A stretch of DNA of 64,000 bases from Alphaproteobacteria bacterium (GTDB taxonomy: Bacteria; Pseudomonadota; Alphaproteobacteria; Micavibrionales; UBA2020), in NCBI GenBank assembly GCA_025934695.1, contig JAICWS010000003.1, positions 248,001 through 312,000 on the forward strand. The letters run 5' to 3'. Made by a program: the position numbers and the translations under genes. This document shows, piece by piece, positions 1 through 8,080 of the stretch. The notes below the pieces were generated by a model. That model worked only from the letters and a program-made list of their open reading frames with translations. It ran no database searches and was not told the DNA's origin. Numbering within the stretch: position 1 is the first letter of the stretch; each line of letters starts with the position of its first letter.

Positions 1-1052
1 TAGGCCTCGGCGATCTTCGGCATCAGGCGCGTCTGCGTCGCCTGGCGGGTCAGCAGGCCTTTGCCGAAGACATTGCGTTTCTCGACGAAGTCGACGGCCG
101 CGGCCAGCGCGCTCTTGCTGCCGCTTAAGGCCGCCATGGACACGAACACGCGGCCCGTGACGAGCGTGCCGACCATCTTGAAGAAGCGGGCGGACTTTTT
201 CTCGGTGTCGCTCGTGTACTGGCCCTTCGCGTTGATGCTGCCGAATTTATCGAGCATCGCGTCATAGGGCACTTTCACATGGTCGAAGGACAGTTTGCCG
301 TTGTCGACGCCGTTGAGGCCGACTTTGTGCCCATTGTCGAGAATGGTGACGCCCGGCATCGTGTCGCCCTGCGCGTCGCGGACAGGTACGAGGAAGGCAT
401 GCACACCCTTGGATTCCTCGCCCGGCGCCATCTGAAGCTGGGCGAAGACGACCATCATCTGGCCATGCTTGGCGGCGTTGCCAATATAGGTTTTGCGCGC
501 GCCTTCATGTGGCGTGTTGATTTCAAATTCGCGTGTCTCTTTGTTGAAAACGGCGACGGTCTGCGTGCCCTGCACGTCGGAGCCGCAGGCCTCCTCGGTC
601 ATGCCGAAGCCGCCCAGCAGCTTGCCAGCGATGATGTCGGGAATGAGGTGCTGGTGCTTTTCGGTGCCCAGACGCTCGATCGAGGTGCCGAAGAGGCCGA
701 ACTGCACGCCCTGCTTGACCGCGAGGCTCATGTCGGCATGGGCGATCATCTCGCCGATGTTGATGTAGGCGGAGCCTTTGCCTTCGCCGCCGTGCTCGGG
801 CGCGTAGGGCATTTTGGTGAAGCCTTCGCCGACCATCAGCTTGATGCGGTCCAGCGTCACTTCGCGGTAGTCGGCCTTCGGCAGTTCCTGCGACACCGGC
901 GCCATTTCGGGACGCGCGATAAAGGCGCGCGCCATATTGCGCACCTCGGCGAAGGGACCGTCGAGCACGTCCTGCAGCTTCGCCGCGAGCATTTTTTCTT
1001 CAGGTTTGCTTTCCGTCTGGAACGCTCCTGCGAGACCTTTGTTGTCAGCCAT
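1..1052 (-). CDS. acyl-CoA oxidase/dehydrogenase family flavoprotein, 3' end cut by window
   Basis: The reverse strand reads without a stop from an ATG at 1052 to the window edge, so about 350 N-terminal residues are seen and the C-terminus is missing. The product begins MADNKGLAGAFQ and carries typical acyl-CoA dehydrogenase/oxidase blocks: an FGMTEEACGSDVQGT stretch matching the flavin- and substrate-binding TE..GSD signature, and GLNGVDNGKLSFDHVKVP followed by RFFKMVGTLVTGRVFVSMAAL, which resembles peroxisomal-type acyl-CoA oxidases more than short-chain dehydrogenases. The family oxidises fatty acyl-CoA to 2-enoyl-CoA with FAD. It lies 32 bases upstream-side of the acyl-CoA ligase gene on the same strand, which fits fatty-acid activation followed by oxidation. 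Whether it uses oxygen or an electron-transfer flavoprotein cannot be decided from the part seen. Confidence 0.85.
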   Translation of the reverse strand, partial: MADNKGLAGAFQTESKPEEKMLAAKLQDVLDGPFAEVRNMARAFIARPEMAPVSQELPKADYREVTLDRIKLMVGEGFTKMPYAPEHGGEGKGSAYINIGEMIAHADMSLAVKQGVQFGLFGTSIERLGTEKHQHLIPDIIAGKLLGGFGMTEEACGSDVQGTQTVAVFNKETREFEINTPHEGARKTYIGNAAKHGQMMVVFAQLQMAPGEESKGVHAFLVPVRDAQGDTMPGVTILDNGHKVGLNGVDNGKLSFDHVKVPYDAMLDKFGSINAKGQYTSDTEKKSARFFKMVGTLVTGRVFVSMAALSGSKSALAAAVDFVEKRNVFGKGLLTRQATQTRLMPKIAEA

Positions 1053-1084
1053 TGGCTATCTCCCTCTTCTGGTGCTTAATTTTT

Positions 1085-3151
1085 TTACGGCGTTTTTTTC
1101 AGGCGCAGGACGCTCATCAGCGACCGCTTGGGCTTCGCCTCCGCGGGCGCGGCGGCGGGCGCGGGCGCCGACTTAGCGCCAGCGAGTTCCTCGGCGTCCT
1201 CTTTCTTGAGCGCCTTCTTGTCTGGCTTGCCGATGTTGGTCTTCGGCAGACTGTCGCGGAACTTCCACAGGTGCGGCACCTCGTAGGGCGCCAGACGTTC
1301 CAGCAGGAACTTTTTCAGCTCTGCCGGCGTCGCCGTCGCGCCTTCCTTGAGAACGATATGCGCCTTGACTTCCTCGTCCACTTTCGGATCCGGCACGCCC
1401 ACGACGCAGACTTCCGCGATCGCCGGATGCTCGAGCATCTTCGATTCGACTTTCAGCGGGAATACTTTCATGCCCTGGCGGTTGATCATGTCCTTCATGC
1501 GGCCGGTGATATAGATGCAGCCGGTTTTCGGATCGATATAGCCCGTGTCGCCGGTGTGGAAGTAGCCGTCCTTGTCCATGACCTTGGCGGTTTCGTCGTC
1601 GTGCTTCCAGTAGCCCTTCATGACCTGAGGGCCCTTGATGCAGATTTCGCCGTTCTCGCCGAGCGGCAGCACTTCGTCGGAGATGTCGGGCGCCTTGGCG
1701 ATGCTGGTGATGCGGATCGTCGTGCCCGGCACAGGCAGGCCGATGGAGCCCTTGACGTCCTGTCCCAGCGGGATCGCGACCGCGAGCGGCGAAGTTTCGG
1801 AGAGGCCATAGCCTTTCGTGAATGCTTTGCCGGTGCGCTTTTTCCAGGCATTCTCGAGCGTTTCCGGCGTTGCCGCGCCGCCGCTGAGCCACAGCTTTAC
1901 CGACGAAAGATCGTATTCTTTCGGAGCGGGCGTCAGCGGATGGCAGACCTTGTTGAAAGCCCGGCACAGCGGATTGACTTTGGGGATCTTCGTTTTCAGG
2001 ATCGTCTCGTACATCGACGGGACGGCCGCGAACATTTCGGGCTTGAACTTGTGGATGACCTTCACCGCCTTCTTGACGTCGGGGATGGGGCGCATGACAA
2101 GCTCGGCGCCCAGTTTGAGCGCGAGGTTTTCCTGCACCGTCATCGCGAAGACGTGGAAGAAGGGCAGGATCGCCAGCATCTTTTCCTGTTTGCCGGATGT
2201 AGCGTCATGGGCGCCGCTGAACCACATTTCGCTCTGGGCGATGTTGGCGGTGAGGTTGCCGTGCGTCAGCATGCAGGCCTTGGGCACGCCGGTGGTGCCA
2301 CCGGTGAACTGGAGGACCGCGATGTCATCGGCCGACACCGCGACCGGCGCGGGCGCGCCTTTGCTCTTCATCATGGTCGAGAAGGCGACGTGTTTATCGT
2401 CTTCGACGACCTTGAAGGTGTCGATATTGGCGAAATCCAGCAGCGATTTTTTGAATTTGGGGAAGCCTTTGAGCGGAAGCGGCTTGCCGTCTTCGCCCTT
2501 CTTCACCGTCACGTCGCCCGGCAGTTTTGCGATCAGCGGAAGCAGCGGCGACCAAGCCTTTTTCGCCAGGGTCAGCGCCGCGAGGCCGATTTTTTTCTTC
2601 GGCGGCAACACGTCGGCGATGTCGCAGACGATGGTCTTTTTCATGCCGGTGTCGTCGTTGGTCAGCTTGTCCAGCTTGCTCTGCAGCTGCTTGTTGTTGA
2701 AGGTCACCATCACATCGATGGTTGCATCCTTGACGATGTGTTCCAATTCCAGGGGAGCGTAGAGCGGGTTGATGTTGACGAGCGTCGCGCCGGCTTTGAG
2801 CGCGCCGTAATAGGCGATCACATGGAACGGCATATCGGGCAGGCACAGGCCGACATGGTTGCCCTTGCCGATGCCCTGGTCCTGCAGGCTTTTCGCGAAG
2901 CGGTCGGACATCTCATCCACCTGCTTATACGTCCACTGGCGACCAAGGAAGTTCAGGCAGGGACGATCGCCGAATTTCTCGACCGCTTCCTTGAACATCT
3001 GCACGAGGTTGGTCTGCGGAATTTCCGCGTCCCATTTGAGGCCGGCGGGATAATTGTCTTTCCAGAGCTGTTCCGCGCTGGCGGGAGCGGCGGTTGCCGT
3101 GGTGTCTGTGGTCGGGGAAATTTGCGGCTGGGAAGCGGAATCGGGGGTCAT
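1085..3151 (-). CDS. fadD: long-chain fatty acid--CoA ligase (AMP-dependent synthetase)
   Basis: It activates free fatty acids to acyl-CoA through an acyl-adenylate. Visible motifs are the P-loop FTGGTTGVPKACMLTHG near residues 282-298, GYGLSETSP in the acyl-activating core, YFHTGDTGYID, and TGRMKDMINRQGMKV, which introduces the small mobile C-terminal domain. About 90 residues between 160 and 270 form an extra basic and hydrophobic segment (KIGLAALTLAKKAW), and an alanine/proline-rich tail of about 30 residues ends in RSLMSVLRLKK; together these make it longer (688 residues) than the usual 550-600. The ATG at 3151 is preferred because AGAAAGG sits nine bases upstream. An in-frame TTG at 3229 would add 26 residues and also has a GAGG before it. 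The acyl-CoA oxidase-like gene follows on the same strand, so the two are probably cotranscribed. Confidence 0.88.
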   Translation of the reverse strand: MTPDSASQPQISPTTDTTATAAPASAEQLWKDNYPAGLKWDAEIPQTNLVQMFKEAVEKFGDRPCLNFLGRQWTYKQVDEMSDRFAKSLQDQGIGKGNHVGLCLPDMPFHVIAYYGALKAGATLVNINPLYAPLELEHIVKDATIDVMVTFNNKQLQSKLDKLTNDDTGMKKTIVCDIADVLPPKKKIGLAALTLAKKAWSPLLPLIAKLPGDVTVKKGEDGKPLPLKGFPKFKKSLLDFANIDTFKVVEDDKHVAFSTMMKSKGAPAPVAVSADDIAVLQFTGGTTGVPKACMLTHGNLTANIAQSEMWFSGAHDATSGKQEKMLAILPFFHVFAMTVQENLALKLGAELVMRPIPDVKKAVKVIHKFKPEMFAAVPSMYETILKTKIPKVNPLCRAFNKVCHPLTPAPKEYDLSSVKLWLSGGAATPETLENAWKKRTGKAFTKGYGLSETSPLAVAIPLGQDVKGSIGLPVPGTTIRITSIAKAPDISDEVLPLGENGEICIKGPQVMKGYWKHDDETAKVMDKDGYFHTGDTGYIDPKTGCIYITGRMKDMINRQGMKVFPLKVESKMLEHPAIAEVCVVGVPDPKVDEEVKAHIVLKEGATATPAELKKFLLERLAPYEVPHLWKFRDSLPKTNIGKPDKKALKKEDAEELAGAKSAPAPAAAPAEAKPKRSLMSVLRLKKTP

Positions 3152-3229
3152 GCGCGGAAGCCTTTCTCTATTACCGTTGTCGCTTCGTGTTTTTTGTATA
3201 GGCGGCGAAGCTGATTGATTCTGATTCAA

Positions 3230-3443
3230 GGCTGGATATCCTCAACCTTGTCATAACTTGGGAGAAAAACTACCCGAGCGCGGACATGAAGTCAAGCGTT
3301 ATGGTAAAAGAAACGCAGCCTTTCGCCCCGGCCCGCGAAGACGCATAAATTTCTCCAAAACATCTTGACTATGGAAAACGGTTATGAGAAGGTCACTTGC
3401 CGGACTTCCGGCTTAACCTGCAATGAAAGCAAGGAAAAACAAT
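3230..3443. other. divergent intergenic region, fadD-like gene / plsC-like gene
   Basis: About 200 bases separate two divergently read lipid genes and must hold both promoters. It is more AT-rich than the flanks. I could not pick out a convincing -35/-10 pair or operator by eye. Confidence 0.4.
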
Positions 3444-4445
3444 ATGTTAGATGAATTCAAAAAGAATACGAGGGCAACGGCGCGTCTTTTGGCGGGGGTG
3501 GCATTTGTGCCGGTTTTCCTGCTGCTGGCGGGGGCACATGCAGTCATCGGCCCCCTGACCGAGAAGAATCATAAGAAGATCTATAACTTCATTCCGAACC
3601 TGCTCTATAAGAGCATCCGCCCGCTGCTCGGCCTGAAGGTCGAGTTCAACGCGGCATCGGTCCCGCAGGTCAAGGATAAGCCGACCTGGTTCGTGTCGAA
3701 TCACATTTCGATCGCGGACTTCGTGGTCCATGGCTCGACGCTCAACGGCACCTTCGCCGGCAAAGGCGACCTTCTGAAAGTGCCGGGCATCGCGCAGCTG
3801 CTGAAGACGGTGAAATACATCGGCCTGCGGCGCTCGAAACAGTACAACCCGCAATCGATCGCCAAGATCATGAAGAACTTCAACGCGGGCTTCAACACGA
3901 TCATGTTCCCCGAAGCCACCACGACCGACGGCAAGCAGGTCGGGAAATTCCACGCCGGTCTTTTGACCATGCTGTTCGGCGAAAAAGGCGTCGACAAGCA
4001 GGGCAACGAGATCAAGCTGGACAAGGAAGTCGTTGTCCAGCCCGTCGCGATGCGCGTCAAGGAAGTCGACGGCAAGGACGCGACCGGCAACGACGAGCTG
4101 CGCGAGAAGTATGCGATGTACCACGAAAACGACACGCTTAAGCGCATCTGGAAGCGCCTGCAGGTCAAGAACATTACGGTGGAAGTGAAATACTTCGAGC
4201 CGCTGCGCCCCGCCGACTTCGCGGATGCCAAGGAACTGGCGAACGAAGCCTGCAAGCAGATCGCGAGCTTCGCAAGCCCGGGCCAGACGACCTTTGAGTT
4301 CGCCAAAATCCCCGGCCAGCCGGAAAAGGCGCACAAGCCCGCTGACACGGCAGCGCCCGCGAATGACGCGGCTCCTGCGGAGCAGGCGGCACAAGCCGTG
4401 ACGACAGCGCCGAAGAAAGCGCCCGAGCAACGGCCCATGGCCTGA
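3444..4445 (+). CDS. lysophospholipid acyltransferase (PlsC-like) family protein
   Basis: The 333-residue product has a hydrophobic segment at about residues 15-35, expected to anchor it in the inner membrane. The acyltransferase signature follows: NHISIAD at 86-92, an NHx4D motif with the catalytic His and Asp, and FPEATTTDG at 155-163, a version of FPEGT with Ala in place of Gly. The family moves acyl groups from acyl-CoA or acyl-ACP to lysophosphatidate or related lysolipids. The last 45 residues are an alanine/proline-rich, probably disordered tail. The start at 3444 is chosen because AAGGA lies seven bases before it; an in-frame ATG at 3423 is also open. Its neighbours (acyl-CoA ligase and oxidase, hydrolase-like gene) support a role in lipid metabolism, but the true substrate is unknown. 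Confidence 0.8.
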   Translation: MLDEFKKNTRATARLLAGVAFVPVFLLLAGAHAVIGPLTEKNHKKIYNFIPNLLYKSIRPLLGLKVEFNAASVPQVKDKPTWFVSNHISIADFVVHGSTLNGTFAGKGDLLKVPGIAQLLKTVKYIGLRRSKQYNPQSIAKIMKNFNAGFNTIMFPEATTTDGKQVGKFHAGLLTMLFGEKGVDKQGNEIKLDKEVVVQPVAMRVKEVDGKDATGNDELREKYAMYHENDTLKRIWKRLQVKNITVEVKYFEPLRPADFADAKELANEACKQIASFASPGQTTFEFAKIPGQPEKAHKPADTAAPANDAAPAEQAAQAVTTAPKKAPEQRPMA

Positions 4446-4495
4446 TCTTCGGCGCGCTTTGTTCTGAAGCGATAAAAAAACAAAGGGTGTAGAAA

Positions 4496-5614
4496 ATGCC
4501 AGGAAAACTTTGGCGCCGCGTTCCGAACCTTGAGACCGGCAAATCCGACCTTAGGGAAGTCAACTTAAGCCAGTTCAAAATCGAGAGGCCGACGATCGTT
4601 TACCTGTCGGGCTTCCTGACCAACAATGACCAGCCCGGTTATGTCGCGGGCTCGATCAAGAACCTGGAAGAAATCCTGCGCAGCGCGCCTAACGACAGCG
4701 TGAAGCCGGACATCTATTCCTGGTCGCACAAGGGCCTGAGCAACCTGTTCAATCTCGCGCTTTATGATTCCTTCCCGAACCGCCGGTCGTCGGAGGCGGG
4801 CTACATCCTGGCGTCGCATGTCGTGATGCCGCTGGTCTGCGACGAGTTCAAGCGGATGCCGGATGGGACGTGCCTGGGCCACAAGATCCCGGCGGAGGAA
4901 GCGGCCAAGCGCCTGCGCAACCTGACCTTCTTCGGCTACAGCGCGGGTAGCATCGTGGCGCAGGAGACCTTCAACGCCTCGCTGAAGATGATGAAGCAGA
5001 TCGGTTACGAGGAAAAGGAAGCGCGCAAGCTGATGAAAGAGGTCGTCCTGATCGCAGCGGGCTGCATTTCGCGCCCCAGCAAGGAAACCGACCGTTACAC
5101 GACCGTGACGATGGTGGCTTCCAACGACCGCATCAACCGCTTCAAGAACATCGCCTGGGGCCTGATCGGCACGCTGCGCCGCGCCTTCACGACCCATTAT
5201 ACGAAGGACAAGAACCACAAGCCGCTCAGCATCACGCCCCTGTCTCCCGCCAACGTCTTCATCAACGCGGCGGCGCGTCCGAGCCTCTATGAATACAAGG
5301 TCGACGTGAACACGGGCGACCGCACGAAAAAATCCTTCGACCCGCTGTACCCGGCCTGGGTCCAGCGCCGCAGCTATCACGAGCTGGTGCATTACGTGAC
5401 GCTGGACGACCGCAACAACGGTTTCGCGCGCATCGCGCTTTATTCGATGACGAACGCGATTAACCGCGCCCTTGGCGCGCCCGAACCGCTGAAGCTGCTC
5501 GAGCCGCCCGCCAACGACAAGTTCGGCGCGGACGCGCAGGCTGAATATCGCGAGCGCATCGCCGCCGCGATCAAGCCGATGCCGAAAAAACTGGCGCGCC
5601 AGCAGCAGGCTTAA
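4496..5614 (+). CDS. putative alpha/beta-hydrolase-fold protein of unknown substrate
   Basis: This 372-residue protein is not one I recognise by name. It contains PTIVYLSGFLTNNDQPG near residues 32-48, which looks like the first core strand and oxyanion region of an alpha/beta hydrolase, and FFGYSAGS at 145-152, a nucleophile elbow (GxSxG) with Ser149 as candidate nucleophile. Possible later triad residues are an Asp in VASNDR near 205 and His residues in RSYHELVHYV near 295, but these are guesses. No signal peptide or membrane segment is evident. It follows the PlsC-like gene by 50 bases on the same strand, so a lipase, esterase or thioesterase role is a reasonable inference but not shown. 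Confidence 0.6.
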   Translation: MPGKLWRRVPNLETGKSDLREVNLSQFKIERPTIVYLSGFLTNNDQPGYVAGSIKNLEEILRSAPNDSVKPDIYSWSHKGLSNLFNLALYDSFPNRRSSEAGYILASHVVMPLVCDEFKRMPDGTCLGHKIPAEEAAKRLRNLTFFGYSAGSIVAQETFNASLKMMKQIGYEEKEARKLMKEVVLIAAGCISRPSKETDRYTTVTMVASNDRINRFKNIAWGLIGTLRRAFTTHYTKDKNHKPLSITPLSPANVFINAAARPSLYEYKVDVNTGDRTKKSFDPLYPAWVQRRSYHELVHYVTLDDRNNGFARIALYSMTNAINRALGAPEPLKLLEPPANDKFGADAQAEYRERIAAAIKPMPKKLARQQQA

Positions 5615-5630
5615 AATTGGCTCTCGACAC

Positions 5631-5731
5631 CCACTCCGGCGAAAGCCGGAGTCCAGTTTATTGAACTTCTACCTCATAAAAAATATTGAGATAGAAAGTT
5701 AATGACTGGACTCCGGCTTTCGCCGGAGTGG
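5631..5731. repeat. 27-bp perfect inverted repeat, palindromic intergenic element
   Basis: Bases 5631-5657 and 5705-5731 are exact reverse complements over 27 bases, with a 47-base AT-rich centre. Each arm contains an inner palindrome around CTCCGGCGAAAGCCGGAG. It sits between convergent genes and resembles the CCCGCGAAAGCGGG elements near 18.4 and 37.4 kb. It could act as a bidirectional hairpin at the 3' ends and is probably a dispersed, mobilisable palindromic element. Confidence 0.85.
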
Positions 5732-5758
5732 TTTTTCGGGAGATGGGCGTCGCGATTA

Positions 5759-6307
5759 CTACTTCGGTCCGGATTTTTTCAGCAGCTTCGCCCACTGCAC
5801 TTCGCTCAATACCGGGATGCCGAGATCATGCGCTTTGTCGGCCTTGGCACCGGGGTTGTCGCCGGCCACGACGTAGTCGACATTTTTCGAGACCGCTTTC
5901 GCGACGCCGAAGCCCGCGGCTTCCGCCTTTTTCACGGCGGCGGCGCGGCTGGTGGTGAGCGTGCCGGTAAAGGCCACGGTTTTGAAATCTTTCGCCAGTT
6001 GCGTCTTGCCGGGATTCTCAAGCGCCTCGGCCATGTCTTTGACGCGCGCCGTCGGGATCACCAGGTCAACCGCGAATTCCTCGCCTTCGCCGTCGGCAAT
6101 ATAGCCGAACTGCTTTTTCAGCCTGATGATATAGGGCTTCACGCTTTTTGCTGCGTCTTCGTCGTATGCGAGCTTGATGACGGTTTCACTGTCGAACCGC
6201 TCGGCGAAAAAGCTGATGCCTGTTTCGACGCCATTCTTCGCGCAGGAAGCGGCGTAATTTTTTTCAAGAGCGGTAATGAGGGTGGAAAGAGCGGAATGAT
6301 CGGACAC
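5759..6307 (-). CDS. BRCT-domain protein
   Basis: The 182-residue product ends in a BRCT domain: VAFTGTLTTSRAAAVKKAEAAGF, then VSKNVDYVVAGDNPGAKADKA and LGIPVLSEVQWAKLL, which closely follows the pattern of the BRCT domain at the end of bacterial DNA ligase LigA. The N-terminal 100 residues are not recognised. BRCT domains bind DNA ends or phosphopeptides, so a DNA-repair accessory role is likely by family knowledge. The GTG at 6307 is preferred because GGGAGG lies six bases upstream; an in-frame GTG at 6334 is less well placed. It is convergent with the hydrolase-like gene across the inverted repeat. Confidence 0.7.
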   Translation of the reverse strand: MSDHSALSTLITALEKNYAASCAKNGVETGISFFAERFDSETVIKLAYDEDAAKSVKPYIIRLKKQFGYIADGEGEEFAVDLVIPTARVKDMAEALENPGKTQLAKDFKTVAFTGTLTTSRAAAVKKAEAAGFGVAKAVSKNVDYVVAGDNPGAKADKAHDLGIPVLSEVQWAKLLKKSGPK

Positions 6308-6415
6308 GGTTGGCCTCCCGGTTGAGATGGTCACTGCCGCGTTATGTATAATATAAAAGGTAGGATGTCAACTACACAAAAATTTTTCGATTTATCAATG
6401 CCAGGATTGTCGGCC

Positions 6416-7054
6416 TCAGCGCTGCAAATCTCGCGCCTGATTCGTGTAGAGGAGCTGGTGCCTTTCGCTGGCCTCATCCCAGGATTTCGGCAGCCAAGCC
6501 CTGTCCCGAAGGCTCTCATCAATAGCAGCGCGCATCTGGCGCGCGGCAATCTCGGGCGGGACACTGCCAACCCCGGTGCCCATTCCGGGAAACGCAATCG
6601 ACTTTACATGATTGGAAATTTTCTGCCCGGCATAAATACCGCTGGCGAATAGACCGTAGCGCGCCAATAACAACACCGCCCGAGTTGCAAGATACGGATT
6701 GACCGTCTTCTCATCGAGAACCATCGGCACGCGCATTGTTGGGGCAGCGAATAAATAAGGTATTTTCGGATCATCCGTTTCGACAATTTCGGCGGATCCG
6801 ACGAGAAGTTCGCCATGATGACGTTCAAGGATGGCAATCCTGACACGGTCCTGCACGATCTGTCCGAAGTGTCTGGTATAGAGAGCGTCAATGCCTCCAT
6901 CCATAAAGCCATAGCTATTTGCCGGACTGACGACGGCATCACAGGGGATGTCAAAGATCGAACCCTCATGGATAGTGACGAAATCAAGATCGCCGCAAGA
7001 GTTCTTCCAAGCCTTCTCCAAATGCCGATCGATGGCCGCCAGGAAAATCTTCAT
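6416..7054 (-). CDS. macro-domain protein
   Basis: The 212-residue product shows a macro (ADP-ribose-binding) domain: DAVVSPANSYGFMDGGIDALY gives the Asn-containing ADP-ribose loop, and SIAFPGMGTGVGSVPPEIAARQM gives the glycine-rich phosphate loop. Members bind or hydrolyse ADP-ribose and its derivatives, or remove ADP-ribose from proteins or nucleic acids. The segment SAEIVETDDPKIPYLFAAPTM is of the subtype seen in many bacterial and phage macro proteins. The start is set at MKIFLAAID (7054); the longer open frame runs back into the tRNA gene and is not credible. The ribosome-binding site is weak. It stands alone, with the BRCT gene downstream in the same direction. Confidence 0.8.
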   Translation of the reverse strand: MKIFLAAIDRHLEKAWKNSCGDLDFVTIHEGSIFDIPCDAVVSPANSYGFMDGGIDALYTRHFGQIVQDRVRIAILERHHGELLVGSAEIVETDDPKIPYLFAAPTMRVPMVLDEKTVNPYLATRAVLLLARYGLFASGIYAGQKISNHVKSIAFPGMGTGVGSVPPEIAARQMRAAIDESLRDRAWLPKSWDEASERHQLLYTNQARDLQR

Positions 7055-7110
7055 GTGTTCTTTAATGATCGGGGTGGCTGCGCCGCCCGAAGCTCCGCAG
7101 GAGCGCAGGG

Positions 7111-7204
7111 TGGCGGAGACGGAGGGATTCGAACCCTCGATACCGGCTAACACCAGTATAACGGTTTAGCAAACCGCCGCCTTCAGCCGCTCGGCCACGT
7201 CTCC
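7111..7204 (-). tRNA. tRNA-Ser (anticodon GCT)
   Basis: On the reverse strand the gene runs from 7204 to 7111. It has a seven-base acceptor stem (GGAGACG pairing with CGTCTCC), discriminator G and an encoded CCA, the D-arm GTGGCCGAGCGGCTGAAGGC, the anticodon loop TTTGCTAAA with anticodon GCT, a long variable arm as in class II tRNAs, and a T-arm with GGTTCGAATCC. The length of 94 bases and the long variable arm fit tRNA-Ser reading AGC/AGU. Confidence 0.97.
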
Positions 7205-7306
7205 ACTTTAGTAGGCTGAAAAATAGTTCAGGCAGGCATATTATACGCAATAGTTGCAGAATCCAAGGTGATTTTCCGCCCATAAAAGGGGCCGATTCCA
7301 GCCCTT

Positions 7307-8080
7307 TCAGGGGTTTAGCGCCTTAACGTTGGCGGTAATATTGGCGGCTGAGAGGCTGCCGAAGACCAGCGAGGTCACGCCGGGCGTATTCGCCACGAAC
7401 TGGATATTCTCGCTTAAGCTCCCCAGCCCGCCGATGTGTCCGGAGGCGAGGCCCTTTTTGACCAGCACCGCCCTGCCCTTCTGATGCGCGTAATCGATGA
7501 CGGGTTTTTCATCCGTATAGCCCTTGTTATAGGCGACCATCACGGCATCGGCATGATCGACTGCGAATTTGCCGCCCGCCAGCGTATAGGTCGAGGCGCC
7601 GAAGCTGAGGATCTTGCCCTGCTTTTTCAAATCCGCCAGCGTTTCGAGCACCGGCGTATTGGCAAGCACATTCACATCGTCGCGGCTGCAATGGACGAGC
7701 ACGCAATCGAGCCGATCGGTCTTCAGGCGCATCAGGCTACGCTCGACGCTCATCTTTGTGTGCGCGGCGGTGAAGACATAGTCCGACTTGCCGTCCGAAA
7801 ATTCCTCGCCGGTCTTGGTGACAAGGAAGAATTTGTCGCGGCGCCCGCCCAATAATTTTCCCAACCGGTCTTCCGCCGTGCCATAGGCGGGCGCGGTATC
7901 GAGGAGCGTGATGCCGAGGCCCAAGGCGAGGTCGAGCAGACTTGCGATCTCGGTATCCGAGGGGAGCGCAAAACCTTCGCCGCCCGGATATTTGACGCCC
8001 TGGTTGCGGCCGAACTTGACCGTGCCGAGGCCGAGCACGCTGACCGTCTTTCCCGTCGAACCAAAGGCGCGTGTCATCAT
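7307..8080 (-). CDS. aldo/keto reductase family protein
   Basis: The 257-residue product has the aldo/keto reductase pattern: GLGTVKFGRNQG near the start, LLDTAPAYGTAEDRLGKLL with the Asp-Tyr pair of the active site, FLVTKTG with the catalytic Lys, RLKTDRLDCVLVHCS with the His, and a C-terminal NADPH-binding part that is short for the family. It would reduce a carbonyl compound with NADPH; the substrate is unknown. Its ATG at 8080 overlaps the stop of the upstream FAD oxidoreductase gene in an ATGA junction, which fixes the start and points to coupled translation. Confidence 0.85.
   Translation of the reverse strand: MMTRAFGSTGKTVSVLGLGTVKFGRNQGVKYPGGEGFALPSDTEIASLLDLALGLGITLLDTAPAYGTAEDRLGKLLGGRRDKFFLVTKTGEEFSDGKSDYVFTAAHTKMSVERSLMRLKTDRLDCVLVHCSRDDVNVLANTPVLETLADLKKQGKILSFGASTYTLAGGKFAVDHADAVMVAYNKGYTDEKPVIDYAHQKGRAVLVKKGLASGHIGGLGSLSENIQFVANTPGVTSLVFGSLSAANITANVKALNP

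Noticed and set aside
1052-3214. A 720-residue plus-strand frame opposite the acyl-CoA ligase
   Set aside because: It is an antisense shadow: the minus-strand frame has full AMP-ligase motifs, while this one is Arg/His/Phe-rich with no known motif. High GC makes such long shadows common here.
7111-7204. tRNA-Ser as an attachment site for an integrated element
   Set aside because: No integrase or direct repeat of the tRNA 3' end is seen nearby; the flanking genes look ordinary.
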